Shown here: piece after piece, positions 16,849-25,977 of the stretch | Layout: each line of letters starts with the position of its first letter | Position numbering within the stretch: the first letter of the stretch is position 1 | DNA from: Jatrophihabitans_A lederbergiae | GTDB taxonomy: Bacteria > Actinomycetota > Actinomycetes > Mycobacteriales > Jatrophihabitantaceae | DNA: 64,000 nucleotides | Direction: 5' to 3' | NCBI RefSeq assembly: GCF_031845305.1 | Contig: NZ_JAVREH010000006.1 | Span: 124,001 to 188,000 of the forward strand | Notes under the pieces: generated by a model | The model's database searches: none | What the model was told of the DNA's origin: nothing | Seen by the model: the letters and a program-made list of their open reading frames with translations, nothing else | Program-made: the position numbers and the translations under genes

Positions 16849-19161
16849 ATGCAGACGCTCGCTCGCTTCGCGGTTTCCCGACGTTGGCTCGTGGTGGCCG
16901 CCTGGATCGCGTTCATCGTCGCCGTGCAGGTGCTGCTGTCGGGGGCCGGCGGCTCCGCCTACAAGGACGACTTCAAGTTGCCGCACACCGAGACCGACAC
17001 CGTGGCGCAGCTGCTGACAGCGTCCGGGCTGAACAGCCAGAACGGCGCGAGCGGCACCATGGTGCTGCACGCCAAGTCCGGCGTGGTGAGCGACTTCGCC
17101 TCGACGGTGCAACCGCAACTGCGCAGGCTGTGCACCGCCGGGTTCGGGATCGCGTCGGTCAACTCCCCCTTCGGCACGGTGACCTGCCCGCAGGCAGCCG
17201 GCTCAGCCGGGAGCACCGGCGGTTCGAGCAACGCGGGCGGCGCGGGAGCGGCCGGCGGTTCGCAAGCCGCGGCGGCCCAGGCCGCGCTGGTGAGCAAGGA
17301 CAAGACCATCGCCGTCGTCGAGCTCAACTGGGCGCAGGTGCAGCCCACCAACGGCGACATCGCGGGCGTGCACAAGGCGCTGCAGGGCCTCGGCGCGGGC
17401 AACCTGCAGGTCGAGTTCACCGGCAACGCGTTCCAGGCATTGTCGATGCAGAGGGCCCACGGCATTCCGCCCGAGGTGATCGGCTTCATCGCCGCGCTGA
17501 TCATCCTGCTGATCGTGTTCCGCACGGTCGGCGCGACGGTGCTTCCGCTGGTGAGCGCGATCGCCGCGATGGGCAGCGGCCTCGCCCTGATCGGCCTGCT
17601 CTCGCACGTGATGTCGGTCGCCTCGTTCGCGAATCAGCTGGCGCTGCTCATGATCCTCGGCGTCGGAGTGGACTACGCGCTGTTCATCGTCACCCGGCAC
17701 CGGCGCAACCTGCTGCGCGGGATGAGCGTCGAAGACTCGATCCTGCTGGCTGTCAACACCTCCGGACGCGCCGTGTTGTTCGCCGGCACGACCGTGTGCA
17801 TCGCGCTGCTGGGACTGTGGACCCTCGGCGTCAGCTTCCTGTACGGGGTGTCGCTGGGCACCGCCATCGGCGTGGCGCTCACCATGCTGGCCTCGTTGAC
17901 CCTGCTGCCGGCACTGCTCAGCTTCCTGGGCTTGAAGGTGCTCCCGCGCAAGCAGCGCAAGGCCGTCCGGGCCGGCTCGTTCGATCTCTCGGAGCACCAT
18001 GGCTTCTGGTACCGCTGGTCACGCCTCGTCGAGGGCAGGCGACTGGTGCTGGGCATCGCCGCGTTCGTCGTCCTGGCGGTGCTGGCAATCCCGTTCTTCT
18101 CGATCCGGCTCGGGTCCTCCGACCAGGGCAACGACCCCAGCTCGTCCACCACCCGCAAGGGTTATGACCTGATCGCCCAAGGCTTCGGTCCCGGCTACAA
18201 CTCGGGCCTGCAGCTGGTGATCAGCGGCCCGGGCGCGGCCGACAAGGGCTACCTCACCAAGGTCGGGCAGACCCTGGCCCAGGTGCCCGACGTCGCGCCG
18301 GCGAGCGTGCACGCCATTCCCACCGGACGTGGGATCGCGCTCGTCACCTTCAAGAGCACCACCTCGCCGCAGGACGCGAGAACGACCGATCTGGTCAAGA
18401 ATCTGCGTGGCACGGTGCTTCCGCCGCTCTACGCCAACAGCTCCAACCACATCTACGTCTACGGTGTCACCGCCATCTTCGTCGACTTCGCCAAGGTGCT
18501 GTCTGCGAAGATGGCGTACTTCTTCATCGCGGTGATCGGCTTGTCGTTCCTGCTGCTGCTGATCGCGTTCCGCAGCGTGGTGATCCCGCTGACGGCCGCG
18601 GCGATGAACCTGCTCGCGGCCGGTGCCTCGTTCGGCGTGGTGGTGGCGATCTTCCAGTGGGGCTGGCTGTCGGAGACCCTGGGCATCGGTGGCGGTGGCC
18701 CCATCGAGGCGTTCGTGCCGGTGATGTTCTTCGCGATCCTGTTCGGGCTGTCGATGGACTACCAGGTGTTCCTGGTGAGCCGGATGCACGAGGAGTGGGT
18801 GCACACCGGCGACAACCGGCGTTCCATCACCGTGGGGCAGGGCGAGACCGGCGGCATCATCACCGCGGCCGCCCTCATCATGATCGCGGTGTTCGGCGGC
18901 TTCGTGCTCGGTGACGCCCGGGTGATCAAGCTGTTCGGCATCGGCCTGGCCTCGGCGGTATTCCTGGACGCCTTCGTGGTGCGGACCATCCTGGTGCCCT
19001 CGCTCATGCACGTGATCGGCAAGGCGAACTGGTACTTCCCGTCCTGGCTGGGGCGGATCACGCCGCAGGTGTCCATCGAGGCCAAGGACGACGGTCACGA
19101 CGCAGGCGCGCAGGCGGGTGGAGAAGGCCCGGACGGTCAGAAAGAAATGGCCGGCGTCTGA
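16849..19161 (+). CDS. MMPL/RND-family membrane transporter
   Basis: Large inner-membrane exporter of the MmpL family, 770 residues. It has an N-terminal helix (about 13-33), an Ala/Gly/Ser-rich extracytoplasmic loop (about 100-145) and two six-helix bundles. The proton-relay Asp-Tyr pairs are present in GVGVDYALFIVTRHRR and FGLSMDYQVFLVSRMHEE. MmpL proteins export lipids or small amphiphiles; this cargo is unknown. ATG start at 16849. No TetR-type regulator or MmpS partner is adjacent. The stop lies inside the left arm of a hairpin. Confidence 0.92.
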   Translation: MQTLARFAVSRRWLVVAAWIAFIVAVQVLLSGAGGSAYKDDFKLPHTETDTVAQLLTASGLNSQNGASGTMVLHAKSGVVSDFASTVQPQLRRLCTAGFGIASVNSPFGTVTCPQAAGSAGSTGGSSNAGGAGAAGGSQAAAAQAALVSKDKTIAVVELNWAQVQPTNGDIAGVHKALQGLGAGNLQVEFTGNAFQALSMQRAHGIPPEVIGFIAALIILLIVFRTVGATVLPLVSAIAAMGSGLALIGLLSHVMSVASFANQLALLMILGVGVDYALFIVTRHRRNLLRGMSVEDSILLAVNTSGRAVLFAGTTVCIALLGLWTLGVSFLYGVSLGTAIGVALTMLASLTLLPALLSFLGLKVLPRKQRKAVRAGSFDLSEHHGFWYRWSRLVEGRRLVLGIAAFVVLAVLAIPFFSIRLGSSDQGNDPSSSTTRKGYDLIAQGFGPGYNSGLQLVISGPGAADKGYLTKVGQTLAQVPDVAPASVHAIPTGRGIALVTFKSTTSPQDARTTDLVKNLRGTVLPPLYANSSNHIYVYGVTAIFVDFAKVLSAKMAYFFIAVIGLSFLLLLIAFRSVVIPLTAAAMNLLAAGASFGVVVAIFQWGWLSETLGIGGGGPIEAFVPVMFFAILFGLSMDYQVFLVSRMHEEWVHTGDNRRSITVGQGETGGIITAAALIMIAVFGGFVLGDARVIKLFGIGLASAVFLDAFVVRTILVPSLMHVIGKANWYFPSWLGRITPQVSIEAKDDGHDAGAQAGGEGPDGQKEMAGV

Positions 19162-19176
19162 CATCAGACGCCGGCC
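19149..19176. terminator. Bidirectional hairpin overlapping the MMPL stop codon
   Basis: GGCCGGCGTCTGA (19149-19161) and its exact reverse complement (19164-19176) are separated by two bases. The left arm contains the MMPL stop TGA. The element lies between the convergent MMPL and yebC genes, so it probably terminates both. Confidence 0.75.
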
Positions 19177-19197
19177 GGTCCGGAGTGCGGCAGCCGG

Positions 19198-19956
19198 TCA
19201 GCCGACGGCTTCGAGCGCTTCCATAACGTCGTCGGCTACATCGAAGTTGGCGTACACGTTCTGCACGTCGTCGGAGTCCTCGAGCGCGTCGATCAGCTTG
19301 AACACCTTGCGGGCGCCCTCTTCATCGAGGGGCACCTGCACGCTCGGCAGGAAGGACGAGTCGGCGGAGTCGTAGTCGATGCCGGCCTCTTGCAGCGCCG
19401 TCCGGACCGCCACCAGGTCGGTCGCCTCGCTGATGACCTCGAATTCGTCGCCCAGGTCGTTGACCTCTTCCGCGCCCGCGTCGAGGACCGCGCCGAGCAC
19501 GTCATCCTCGGTCAGCTTGTTCTTCGGAACCAGCACGACGCCCTTGCGCGCGAACAGGTAGGCGACCGAGCCGGGGTCGGCCATGTTGCCGCCGTTGCGG
19601 GTCATCGCGATGCGGACCTCGCCGGCCGCGCGGTTGCGGTTGTCGGTGAGGCACTCGATCAGGACGGCGACGCCGGACGGGCCGTACCCCTCGTACATGA
19701 TCGTCTGCCAGTCCGCCCCGCCGGCCTCGGCACCGGAGCCGCGCTTGACCGCCCGCTCGATGTTGTCCAGCGGGACGGAGGTCTTGCGCGCCTTCTGGAT
19801 GGCGTCATACAGCGTCGGATTCCCGTTGGGGTCGCCCCCGCCGATACGCGCGGCCACCTCGATGTTCTTGATCAGCTTGGCGAACATCTTGCCGCGCTTG
19901 GCGTCGACGACAGCCTTCTTGTGCTTGGTCGTCGCCCATTTGGAATGGCCGCTCAT
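19198..19956 (-). CDS. yebC: YebC/PmpR family protein
   Basis: Cytoplasmic YebC-family protein of 252 residues, beginning with the signature MSGHSKWATTKHKKAVVDAKRG. The family has been described as a transcription regulator and more recently as a helper of ribosomes stalled on proline stretches. Three-domain organisation and full length look intact. The ATG at 19956 overlaps the pdxT stop as ATGA. In Mycobacterium this gene (Rv2603c) runs toward ruvC; here a two-gene plus-strand insert separates them. Confidence 0.95.
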   Translation of the reverse strand: MSGHSKWATTKHKKAVVDAKRGKMFAKLIKNIEVAARIGGGDPNGNPTLYDAIQKARKTSVPLDNIERAVKRGSGAEAGGADWQTIMYEGYGPSGVAVLIECLTDNRNRAAGEVRIAMTRNGGNMADPGSVAYLFARKGVVLVPKNKLTEDDVLGAVLDAGAEEVNDLGDEFEVISEATDLVAVRTALQEAGIDYDSADSSFLPSVQVPLDEEGARKVFKLIDALEDSDDVQNVYANFDVADDVMEALEAVG

Positions 19957-20630
19957 CTACCTGTCCTCGCAGTCACTGCTGAATCCTCGCTCTTCGTGGT
20001 GGGGACCTCGGCCGACTTCCCGAGGACGTTCCGCACCATGTCCACGAAATACCCGTGCACCCGCGCGTCACCGGTCAGTTCGGGATGGAACGACGTGGCC
20101 AGCAGGTGCCCCTGACGAATCCCCACAACCCTACCCGCCGCCGGTCCGGACGTGACCCTGGCGAGCACCTCTGCCCCGCCGCCGACGTCCTCGACCCACG
20201 GTGCCCGGATGAAGACCGCCGTCACCGGGCCGCCCGCGACGCCCTCGACGTTCACCGGCTCTTCGAACGACTCGATCTGGCGGCCGAAGGCATTGCGCCG
20301 GACCGTCATGTCGATCCCACCGAACGTCTCTTGATCGACGGCGCCTCCGACGATCCGGTCCGCCAGCAGGATCATCCCGGCGCACGAGCCGTAGGTCGGC
20401 AGGCCGTCGGAGATCCGCTTGCGCAGCGGCTCCAGCAGGTCGAAGTGCTGGGCCAGCTTCACGATGGTGGTCGACTCGCCACCCGGGATGACCAGGCCGT
20501 CCAGATCGGCCAGCTCGGATTCGCGGCGAACCGGGATCGCGTCGGCTCCGACAGACCGCAGGGCGGTGAGATGCTCCCGGACGTCGCCCTGCAGGGCGAG
20601 GACGCCGATGCGGGGTCGCGCCGCGGTCAC
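19953..20630 (-). CDS. pdxT: Pyridoxal 5'-phosphate synthase glutaminase subunit
   Basis: Supplies ammonia from glutamine to PdxS for de novo PLP synthesis. The 225-residue class I glutaminase has GVLALQGDVREH at the N-terminus, the PGGESTT motif, nucleophile Cys in GSCAGMIL and the His-Glu pair in SFHPELT. A C-terminal tail of about 20 residues is extra. GTG start at 20630 overlaps the upstream DUF2277 gene as GTGA. pdxS lies two genes upstream on the same strand. Confidence 0.96.
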   Translation of the reverse strand: MTAARPRIGVLALQGDVREHLTALRSVGADAIPVRRESELADLDGLVIPGGESTTIVKLAQHFDLLEPLRKRISDGLPTYGSCAGMILLADRIVGGAVDQETFGGIDMTVRRNAFGRQIESFEEPVNVEGVAGGPVTAVFIRAPWVEDVGGGAEVLARVTSGPAAGRVVGIRQGHLLATSFHPELTGDARVHGYFVDMVRNVLGKSAEVPTTKSEDSAVTARTGR

Positions 20631-20869
20631 CGGCTATCGGCGGTGGCTCGGCCTGACGTTGAATGCCCGGCCAGCACCAACTGCGCGAGCAGCTCGTCCG
20701 TGGCCTTGGCCACCGCCGCCACCGCTGCGTCGAACGCCTCGGTGTTGGCCCTGGACGGCGCGCGCATGCCGGCGACCTTGCGGACGTACTGAAGCGCGGC
20801 GGCCCGGCTGTCCTCCGAGGTCGCGTCCTCGGTGTAGGGCGGACGCAAGGTCTTGATGCTGCGGCACAT
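20627..20869 (-). CDS. DUF2277 family small protein
   Basis: Cytoplasmic protein of 80 residues starting MCRSIKTLRPPYTEDATSED, the signature of the DUF2277 family, whose function is unknown. It is mostly helical by composition and has no membrane segment. Members are often found near other metabolic genes. Here it lies between pdxS and pdxT and overlaps pdxT by four bases, so it is probably co-translated with PLP synthase. Confidence 0.85.
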   Translation of the reverse strand: MCRSIKTLRPPYTEDATSEDSRAAALQYVRKVAGMRAPSRANTEAFDAAVAAVAKATDELLAQLVLAGHSTSGRATADSR

Positions 20870-20955
20870 GGTGGCGCTCCCTCGCTGCTGACGATCGCGG
20901 GGGTGAACCGGCCGCTAAAGCGGTCGGATCCCCTTGAGATCACATCTGAATCTGG

Positions 20956-21897
20956 TTACCAGCCGCGCTCGGCGAGCCGGTGCGGCTGCGGGATGTCTTC
21001 GACGTTGATGCCGACCATGGCCTCACCGAGCCCGCGCGACACCTTCGCCAGCACGTCCGGGTCGTCGTAGAAGGTGGTCGCCTTGACGATCGCCTCGGCC
21101 CGCTGCTCCGGGTTGCCGGACTTGAAGATGCCCGAGCCGACGAACACTCCCTCGGCACCGAGCTGCATCATCATCGCGGCATCGGCCGGAGTCGCGATGC
21201 CACCCGCGGTGAACAGCACCACCGGCAACTTGCCGGCGCGGGCGACCTCGGCCACCAGCTCGTACGGTGCCTGCAGCTCCTTCGCGGCGACGAACAGCTC
21301 GTCGCTGGACAGCGACGTCAGGCGACGGATCTCACCACCGATCTTGCGCATGTGGGTGGTCGCGTTCGACACGTCACCGGTGCCGGCCTCGCCCTTGGAG
21401 CGGATCATCGCCGCGCCCTCGGTGATCCGGCGCAGCGCCTCGCCCAGGTTGGTCGCGCCGCACACGAAGGGCACCGTGAACTGCCACTTGTCGATGTGGT
21501 TGGCGTAGTCGGCCGGCGTGAGCACCTCGGACTCGTCCACGTAGTCGACCCCGAGGGCCTGCAGCACCTGGGCCTCGACGAAGTGGCCGATGCGGGCCTT
21601 GGCCATCACCGGGATCGAGACCGACGCGATGATGCTGTCGATCATGTCCGGGTCGCTCATCCGGGACACGCCGCCCTGGGCGCGGATGTCGGCGGGGACG
21701 CGCTCCAGGGCCATCACCGCGACGGCGCCGGCGTTCTCGGCGATCTTGGCCTGCTCTGCCGTGACGACGTCCATGATCACGCCGCCCTTCAGCATCTCGG
21801 CCATCCCGCGCTTGACCCGCGCCGTGCCCACCGAGGGAGCACTGCCGCCGGCGGAGACGCTGCCATTGGAAGAAGTGATGTCGTGCTCAGAAGTCAT
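20956..21897 (-). CDS. pdxS: Pyridoxal 5'-phosphate synthase lyase subunit
   Basis: Condenses ribose 5-phosphate, glyceraldehyde 3-phosphate and ammonia to PLP in a dodecamer capped by PdxT. The 313 residues have a non-conserved N-terminal 30 residues, then KRGMAEMLKGGVIMDVV, the catalytic Lys in PVMAKARIGHFVEAQ and the GGIATPADAAMMMQLG phosphate-binding segment. ATG start at 21897. It probably heads the pdxS-DUF2277-pdxT-yebC transcript; the following gap is 86 bases. Confidence 0.97.
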   Translation of the reverse strand: MTSEHDITSSNGSVSAGGSAPSVGTARVKRGMAEMLKGGVIMDVVTAEQAKIAENAGAVAVMALERVPADIRAQGGVSRMSDPDMIDSIIASVSIPVMAKARIGHFVEAQVLQALGVDYVDESEVLTPADYANHIDKWQFTVPFVCGATNLGEALRRITEGAAMIRSKGEAGTGDVSNATTHMRKIGGEIRRLTSLSSDELFVAAKELQAPYELVAEVARAGKLPVVLFTAGGIATPADAAMMMQLGAEGVFVGSGIFKSGNPEQRAEAIVKATTFYDDPDVLAKVSRGLGEAMVGINVEDIPQPHRLAERGW

Positions 21898-21949
21898 GCC
21901 TCCAGTCTACGACCGGGCCACTTCTCTTACCCGCACGCGCCACTTTCTG

Positions 21950-22519
21950 TTAGGGCGCCCTCCAGCGGTCCTGCGGGCTCGGCGCGCCCTGCTCGGCGGA
22001 CCCGGCCGGCTCGGCCACCAGCAGGCTGGTGTCATCGATATCGAAGAACTGCGGCAGTTCCCGGTGCCCGGCCAGCCGCAGCAACCGGGGCATCCTGCGG
22101 GCTCGCAGGGTCCGGGTGTCACGGACCGCATCGTTGAAGAAGCGCCGTGCGATCAGCACCCGCGCCGCGGCCTCGGAGAGTTCGGCGACCGCCTCCGCGG
22201 GAAGCTCCTCGCGCCGCTCGGCCAGGCCCGCGATGGCATGACCGACCTCGTTCTCAGCCACCCGCCGGTCCGTCGGTGACGCGGCCATCGCCGCGCGAGC
22301 TGCCCGCACCAGTTCCGCGCGCCGCGGGATCGCCGAGCCCTGCATCTCGCCGAGATGCAGCAGGGCGGCCGCCCGCCGCACGAGCTGGGCGTCGAGCGCT
22401 GCCTGCGCCGCGTCCACCCGGGCATGCAACCGGTCCAGGCGGGTCAGCGTGAAGGTGACCCAGCTGGTCAGCAAGATCGCGACGAACACCGCCGCCACCA
22501 ACCAACCCGCCGAGAACAC
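21950..22519 (-). CDS. LemA-like membrane protein
   Basis: Protein of 189 residues with one N-terminal helix (about 4-25, WLVAAVFVAILLTSWVTF) and a helical extramembrane domain. The RVDAAQAALDAQLVRRA and ARRFFNDAVRDTRTLR segments, ending in ELPQFFDIDD, resemble the LemA family. Position downstream of pimA matches Rv2609c, a mycobacterial membrane protein. Function unknown. The GTG start at 22519 has only a weak ribosome-binding site. Probably co-transcribed with pgsA-patA-pimA. Confidence 0.75.
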   Translation of the reverse strand: MFSAGWLVAAVFVAILLTSWVTFTLTRLDRLHARVDAAQAALDAQLVRRAAALLHLGEMQGSAIPRRAELVRAARAAMAASPTDRRVAENEVGHAIAGLAERREELPAEAVAELSEAAARVLIARRFFNDAVRDTRTLRARRMPRLLRLAGHRELPQFFDIDDTSLLVAEPAGSAEQGAPSPQDRWRAP

Positions 22520-22601
22520 GAGCCCAGGCTACAAACGTGAAGCGTCGTGCGGAGTAGGCACGACTGCGGCATCAGCCCCAATGCGATGGGCGGCAGCCAC
22601 G

Positions 22602-23729
22602 TCAGTCCGGAAGGGTGGCCGCGACCGCGATCTCGTAGACGCGCATGATCTGGGACGCGACCACGGCCCAGTCGTAGGGCTGCACCACCTGGGCACTCGC
22701 GGCGGCGAGCTGACCGCGCAACGCCTCGTTCCCGAGCACCGTGTCCAGCGCCGCGGCCAGGTCCGCGGCGTCGCGGTTGCGGAAGATCAGCCCGGCCCGG
22801 CCGTCGTCGAGCACCCGGCGGAACGCCTGCAGGTCGCTGGCCACGATCGGGGTACGCGCGGCCATCGCCTCCAGCAGGATGATGCCGAAGCTCTCGCCCC
22901 CGGTGTTCGGAGCGACGTACACGTCGACGCTGCGCAGCAGACTGGCCTTGTCCCGCTCGCTCACCATGCCCAGCATCACCACGGATCCGACCAGGAACTC
23001 GGGCAGCCGTTCCAGGAACTCCGCCTCCTCACCGCGGCCGGCGACGAGCAGCCGCACGCCGGGACGCCGCCGCACCAGCGTGGTCAGGGCCTCGATGAGG
23101 ATCGCCATGCCCTTGCGGGACTCGTCGTAGCGGCCGATGAAGCCGATCGTCCCGCCCAGGGCCGGGTCGCGCGGATAGCCCGGCAGCGGCGCGGCGTCGG
23201 CGTAGTGCGCGATCGACACGCCGTTGGGAATGACGACCGCATCCGCACCGAGGTGCTCGACGATCATCTTGCGCGCCGCCTGGGACACCGCGATCCGTCC
23301 GGACAGCCTTTCCAGCACGGCCTGAACGACGCTGTCGAACATGGCCAGGAACCGTGACCGGGTGGAGGCGGCATGGAAGGTGGCGACCAGCGGGACGTCG
23401 GCGAGCAGGACGGTGAGCAGCGACAGGCTCGGCGGGGCCGGCTCATGCACGTGCACCACGTCGAAGTTGCCCTGCCGGAGCCAGCGTCGGACGCGGGTCG
23501 CCGACACCAGCCCGAACTGCAGCCGGGCGACGGAGCCGTTGTACGGAATGGGCACCGTCTTGCCGGCGGCGACCACGTAGGAGGGCAGCGTGGGTGACCC
23601 CTCCTCGCCGGGCGCCAGCACCGAGACCTCGTGGCCGAGAGCGATCAGCGTCTCGGCCAGGTCCCGGACGTGGGCCTGCACGCCACCCGGGATGTCCCAG
23701 AGATACGGGCAGACCATGCCGATGCGCAT
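22602..23729 (-). CDS. pimA: Phosphatidylinositol alpha-mannosyltransferase
   Basis: GT4 glycosyltransferase that adds the first mannose from GDP-mannose to phosphatidylinositol at the inner face of the membrane, starting PIM and lipoglycan synthesis. The 375 residues show MRIGMVCPYLWDIPGGVQAH, the GRYDESRKGMAILIEAL segment and the EX7E motif in GGESFGIILLEAMA. It starts three bases after patA ends. Gene order pgsA-patA-pimA equals Rv2612c-Rv2610c, which strongly supports the assignment. Confidence 0.94.
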   Translation of the reverse strand: MRIGMVCPYLWDIPGGVQAHVRDLAETLIALGHEVSVLAPGEEGSPTLPSYVVAAGKTVPIPYNGSVARLQFGLVSATRVRRWLRQGNFDVVHVHEPAPPSLSLLTVLLADVPLVATFHAASTRSRFLAMFDSVVQAVLERLSGRIAVSQAARKMIVEHLGADAVVIPNGVSIAHYADAAPLPGYPRDPALGGTIGFIGRYDESRKGMAILIEALTTLVRRRPGVRLLVAGRGEEAEFLERLPEFLVGSVVMLGMVSERDKASLLRSVDVYVAPNTGGESFGIILLEAMAARTPIVASDLQAFRRVLDDGRAGLIFRNRDAADLAAALDTVLGNEALRGQLAAASAQVVQPYDWAVVASQIMRVYEIAVAATLPD

Positions 23730-23732
23730 GGC

Positions 23733-24686
23733 TCAGCCCGCCTCGGGAGCTGAGCTGCCGGCGGGCGCGGCCGGTGCCTTCGACGGATCCAGGTCGGCCA
23801 GCCACAGCCGCTGCAGCATGTGCCAGTCCTCGGGGTGCCCCGCGATGCGGTCCGCGAAGGCCGACGCCAGGGCCTGCGTGCCCCGCTGCACCTTGGCCCT
23901 GAGGTTGCCGTCGCCCAGGTCGATGGGCTTGCCGATCCACTGACCCCAGCCGTCGCCGTCGAAGTACAGGTGCACGGGCAGCAGCTTGGCGCCGGTAGTG
24001 GCCGCCAACAGCGCGGGGCCGGCCGGCATCCTGGTGGGCTCGCCGAAGAAGTCGACCTGCACACCGGCCCGGGACAGGTCCCGGTCGGCGACGAGGCAGA
24101 CGACCTCACCAGCGCGCAGGCGCTCGGCCAGCACGGTCATCGGCGGCCGCGGGCCCCCGGTGAGCGGTAGCACCCGCATGCCCAGGCCCTCGCGGAAGGC
24201 GACGAACTTGTCGAACAGCGATTCCGGCTGCAGCCGCTCGGCGACCGTGCTGAAGGGGTAGCCGCGCCGCACCAGCCACAGCCCGGCGATGTCCCAGTTG
24301 CCGCTGTGCGGCAGGGCGAAGATGGCGCCGTTGCCGGCGGCGATGGCGGCGTCCACGTGATCGGCACCGTCGGTGTGCACGCGGGCCAGGGTGTCGGTCA
24401 CGTCCATGCTGGGCAGCCGGAAGGTTTCGAGCCAGTACCGGCCGTAGGATCGCATCCCGGCGCGCAGCGTCCGCTCCAGCGCACCGGCGCCCGCGTCAGG
24501 TCCCAGCACCCGGCTCAGGTTGCGACGCAATTGGTGCACCGAGCGGCCGTCCCGGTGGACGGCCACGTCCGCACCGAGGTCGAACGCCCGCCGGGCGAGT
24601 GGGGCCGGCAGCGCCCGAACCAGTCGCCAGCCCGCCGGGTAGCCGGCGTCGCCGGCCCAGTCGGTCAGGCGAGCCGGCAGCTTCAC
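23733..24686 (-). CDS. patA: Phosphatidylinositol mannoside acyltransferase
   Basis: Membrane-associated acyltransferase that adds an acyl chain to the mannose of PIM1. The 317 residues start MKLPARLTDWAGDAGYPAGW at GTG 24686, which overlaps the pgsA stop as GTGA. The HX4D-type catalytic motif of the LpxL/HtrB superfamily is LPHSGNWDIAG, and DRDLSRAGVQVDFFG is a second conserved block. A longer frame continues upstream but runs over pgsA and is not credible. Equivalent to Rv2611c. Confidence 0.94.
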   Translation of the reverse strand: MKLPARLTDWAGDAGYPAGWRLVRALPAPLARRAFDLGADVAVHRDGRSVHQLRRNLSRVLGPDAGAGALERTLRAGMRSYGRYWLETFRLPSMDVTDTLARVHTDGADHVDAAIAAGNGAIFALPHSGNWDIAGLWLVRRGYPFSTVAERLQPESLFDKFVAFREGLGMRVLPLTGGPRPPMTVLAERLRAGEVVCLVADRDLSRAGVQVDFFGEPTRMPAGPALLAATTGAKLLPVHLYFDGDGWGQWIGKPIDLGDGNLRAKVQRGTQALASAFADRIAGHPEDWHMLQRLWLADLDPSKAPAAPAGSSAPEAG

Positions 24687-25294
24687 GCCGCCTGCACCCG
24701 AGCCTGCTGCCACACCGTCAGGAACCGCTGGCCGACCGTGATGGTGGACGCGATCACCAGCAGCCACAAAGCGATGCCCTGGACGTAGGGCACCCGGAAC
24801 GGCCAGCCGGTGAGGCCGGTGCCGACCAGGACGATGATCAGCCGCTCGGAGCGCTCGGCGATGCCGACATTGCAGGTGAAGCCCGCGCCCTCGGCACGGG
24901 CCTTGATATAGGAGGTGAGAGAGCCCAGGCACAGGCACAGCAGCGACGCCGCCAGCAGGGCCGGGTGGCCGTGCCGGGCAAACCACCAGGCGAGCGTCCC
25001 GAACACCGCGGCATCGGCGATCCGGTCGCAGCTGGAGTCGAGCACCGCGCCGAACCGGGTGGTGAGCCCGCCGGCCCGCGCCACCGCGCCGTCCACCATG
25101 TCGAACATCACGAACGCCCAGATGAACAGGGTTCCGACGAAGAAGATGCCGCGCGGGTAGCACACCAGCGCGGACGCGGTGGCGCCCACGGTTCCTGCCA
25201 CGGTGATCATGTCCGGCGTCACGCCGGCCCGGGCCAGGGATCGTCCAAGCGGGGCGATGGCCTTGCCGATCGGGGCCCGTAGCAGGTTCAGCAC
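24683..25294 (-). CDS. pgsA: Phosphatidylinositol phosphate synthase (CDP-alcohol phosphotransferase)
   Basis: Transfers phosphatidyl from CDP-diacylglycerol to inositol phosphate. The 203 residues have about six transmembrane helices and the family motif DMVDGAVARAGG followed by GAVLDSSCDRIAD (the D-x2-DG-x2-AR-x8-G-x3-D-x3-D pattern). GTG start at 25294. It heads the pgsA-patA-pimA transcript. In Mycobacterium the HIT gene and thrS lie directly upstream; here about 1.3 kb of other genes intervenes. Confidence 0.93.
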   Translation of the reverse strand: MLNLLRAPIGKAIAPLGRSLARAGVTPDMITVAGTVGATASALVCYPRGIFFVGTLFIWAFVMFDMVDGAVARAGGLTTRFGAVLDSSCDRIADAAVFGTLAWWFARHGHPALLAASLLCLCLGSLTSYIKARAEGAGFTCNVGIAERSERLIIVLVGTGLTGWPFRVPYVQGIALWLLVIASTITVGQRFLTVWQQARVQAA

Positions 25295-25436
25295 CGCTCA
25301 ACGATAGCTGTCACGGCACCCCGTTCCCGTTCATCGGGCGCTGTCCGCGTGGAAGCGGCCGCCGTCCGGTAGTAACGCCGCCGCACGCCGTGGGATGGCA
25401 TATCTGCCCGCCCGGTTCGTACTCGTGCCGCTCGCA

Positions 25437-25862
25437 CTACGCCCGGGCAGCGCCTCGGTAAGTTCCGAAGGACCAGCGGTTGCCCTCCGGGTCGCGCAGC
25501 GCGAAGTCGAGCGAACCGTAATCGGTGGTGTGCAACTCGGTGGTGATCTCCGCCCCGGCCGTACGGGCACGTTCCAACAGCGCCGCGGGATCGTCGGTCA
25601 CGACGTACGCGCCGAAGGTGCCCGGCTGCAGCGGCCACGGGTCATCCGGCCGCGACTCCCCCGCCGAACCCAGCATGATCCCGCCACCGAGCGGCCAGGA
25701 CAGCTGGGCGTGCGCCACGTCGTCGCCGTCTGAGTAGACGACCGTCTCCTCGAATCCGAGCGCGTCGACCAGGAACCGGATCAGCGCCCGAGCGTCGCGG
25801 GCGCGCAGGGTGGGCCATACTTGAGGCGGCGGACCCTCCACTGTGATGGGCGTCTCGGTCAT
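25437..25862 (-). CDS. VOC (glyoxalase/bleomycin resistance) family protein
   Basis: Single-domain-pair VOC protein of 141 residues starting MTETPITVEGPPPQVWPTLR at ATG 25862. It has the two beta-alpha-beta-beta-beta units of the fold, with TLRARDARALIRFLVDALGFEE and the closing ALRDPEGNRWSFGTY. The family includes glyoxalase I, dioxygenases and antibiotic-binding proteins; the substrate is unknown. It is one of two genes inserted between pgsA and the HIT gene. Confidence 0.85.
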   Translation of the reverse strand: MTETPITVEGPPPQVWPTLRARDARALIRFLVDALGFEETVVYSDGDDVAHAQLSWPLGGGIMLGSAGESRPDDPWPLQPGTFGAYVVTDDPAALLERARTAGAEITTELHTTDYGSLDFALRDPEGNRWSFGTYRGAARA

Positions 25863-25931
25863 GGTCCGAGTGTGGCAGCCCCGGCGGGCTTTGGGCAGCC
25901 CCTCCGAGCCACCAGGGCTCGGCCTCACCGC

Positions 25932-25952
25932 GTTGGGTAGGTTCAACCCAAC
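25932..25952. promoter_or_regulatory. Inverted repeat just upstream of the 25978 gene
   Basis: GTTGGGT (25932-25938) and ACCCAAC (25946-25952) form a perfect 7-bp inverted repeat around AGGTTCA, ending 25 bases before the GTG start at 25978. It could be an operator or a 5' leader hairpin. No known regulator motif is recognised. Confidence 0.4.
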
Positions 25953-25977
25953 TTCCTCACACCGTCAGGAGCCCATC

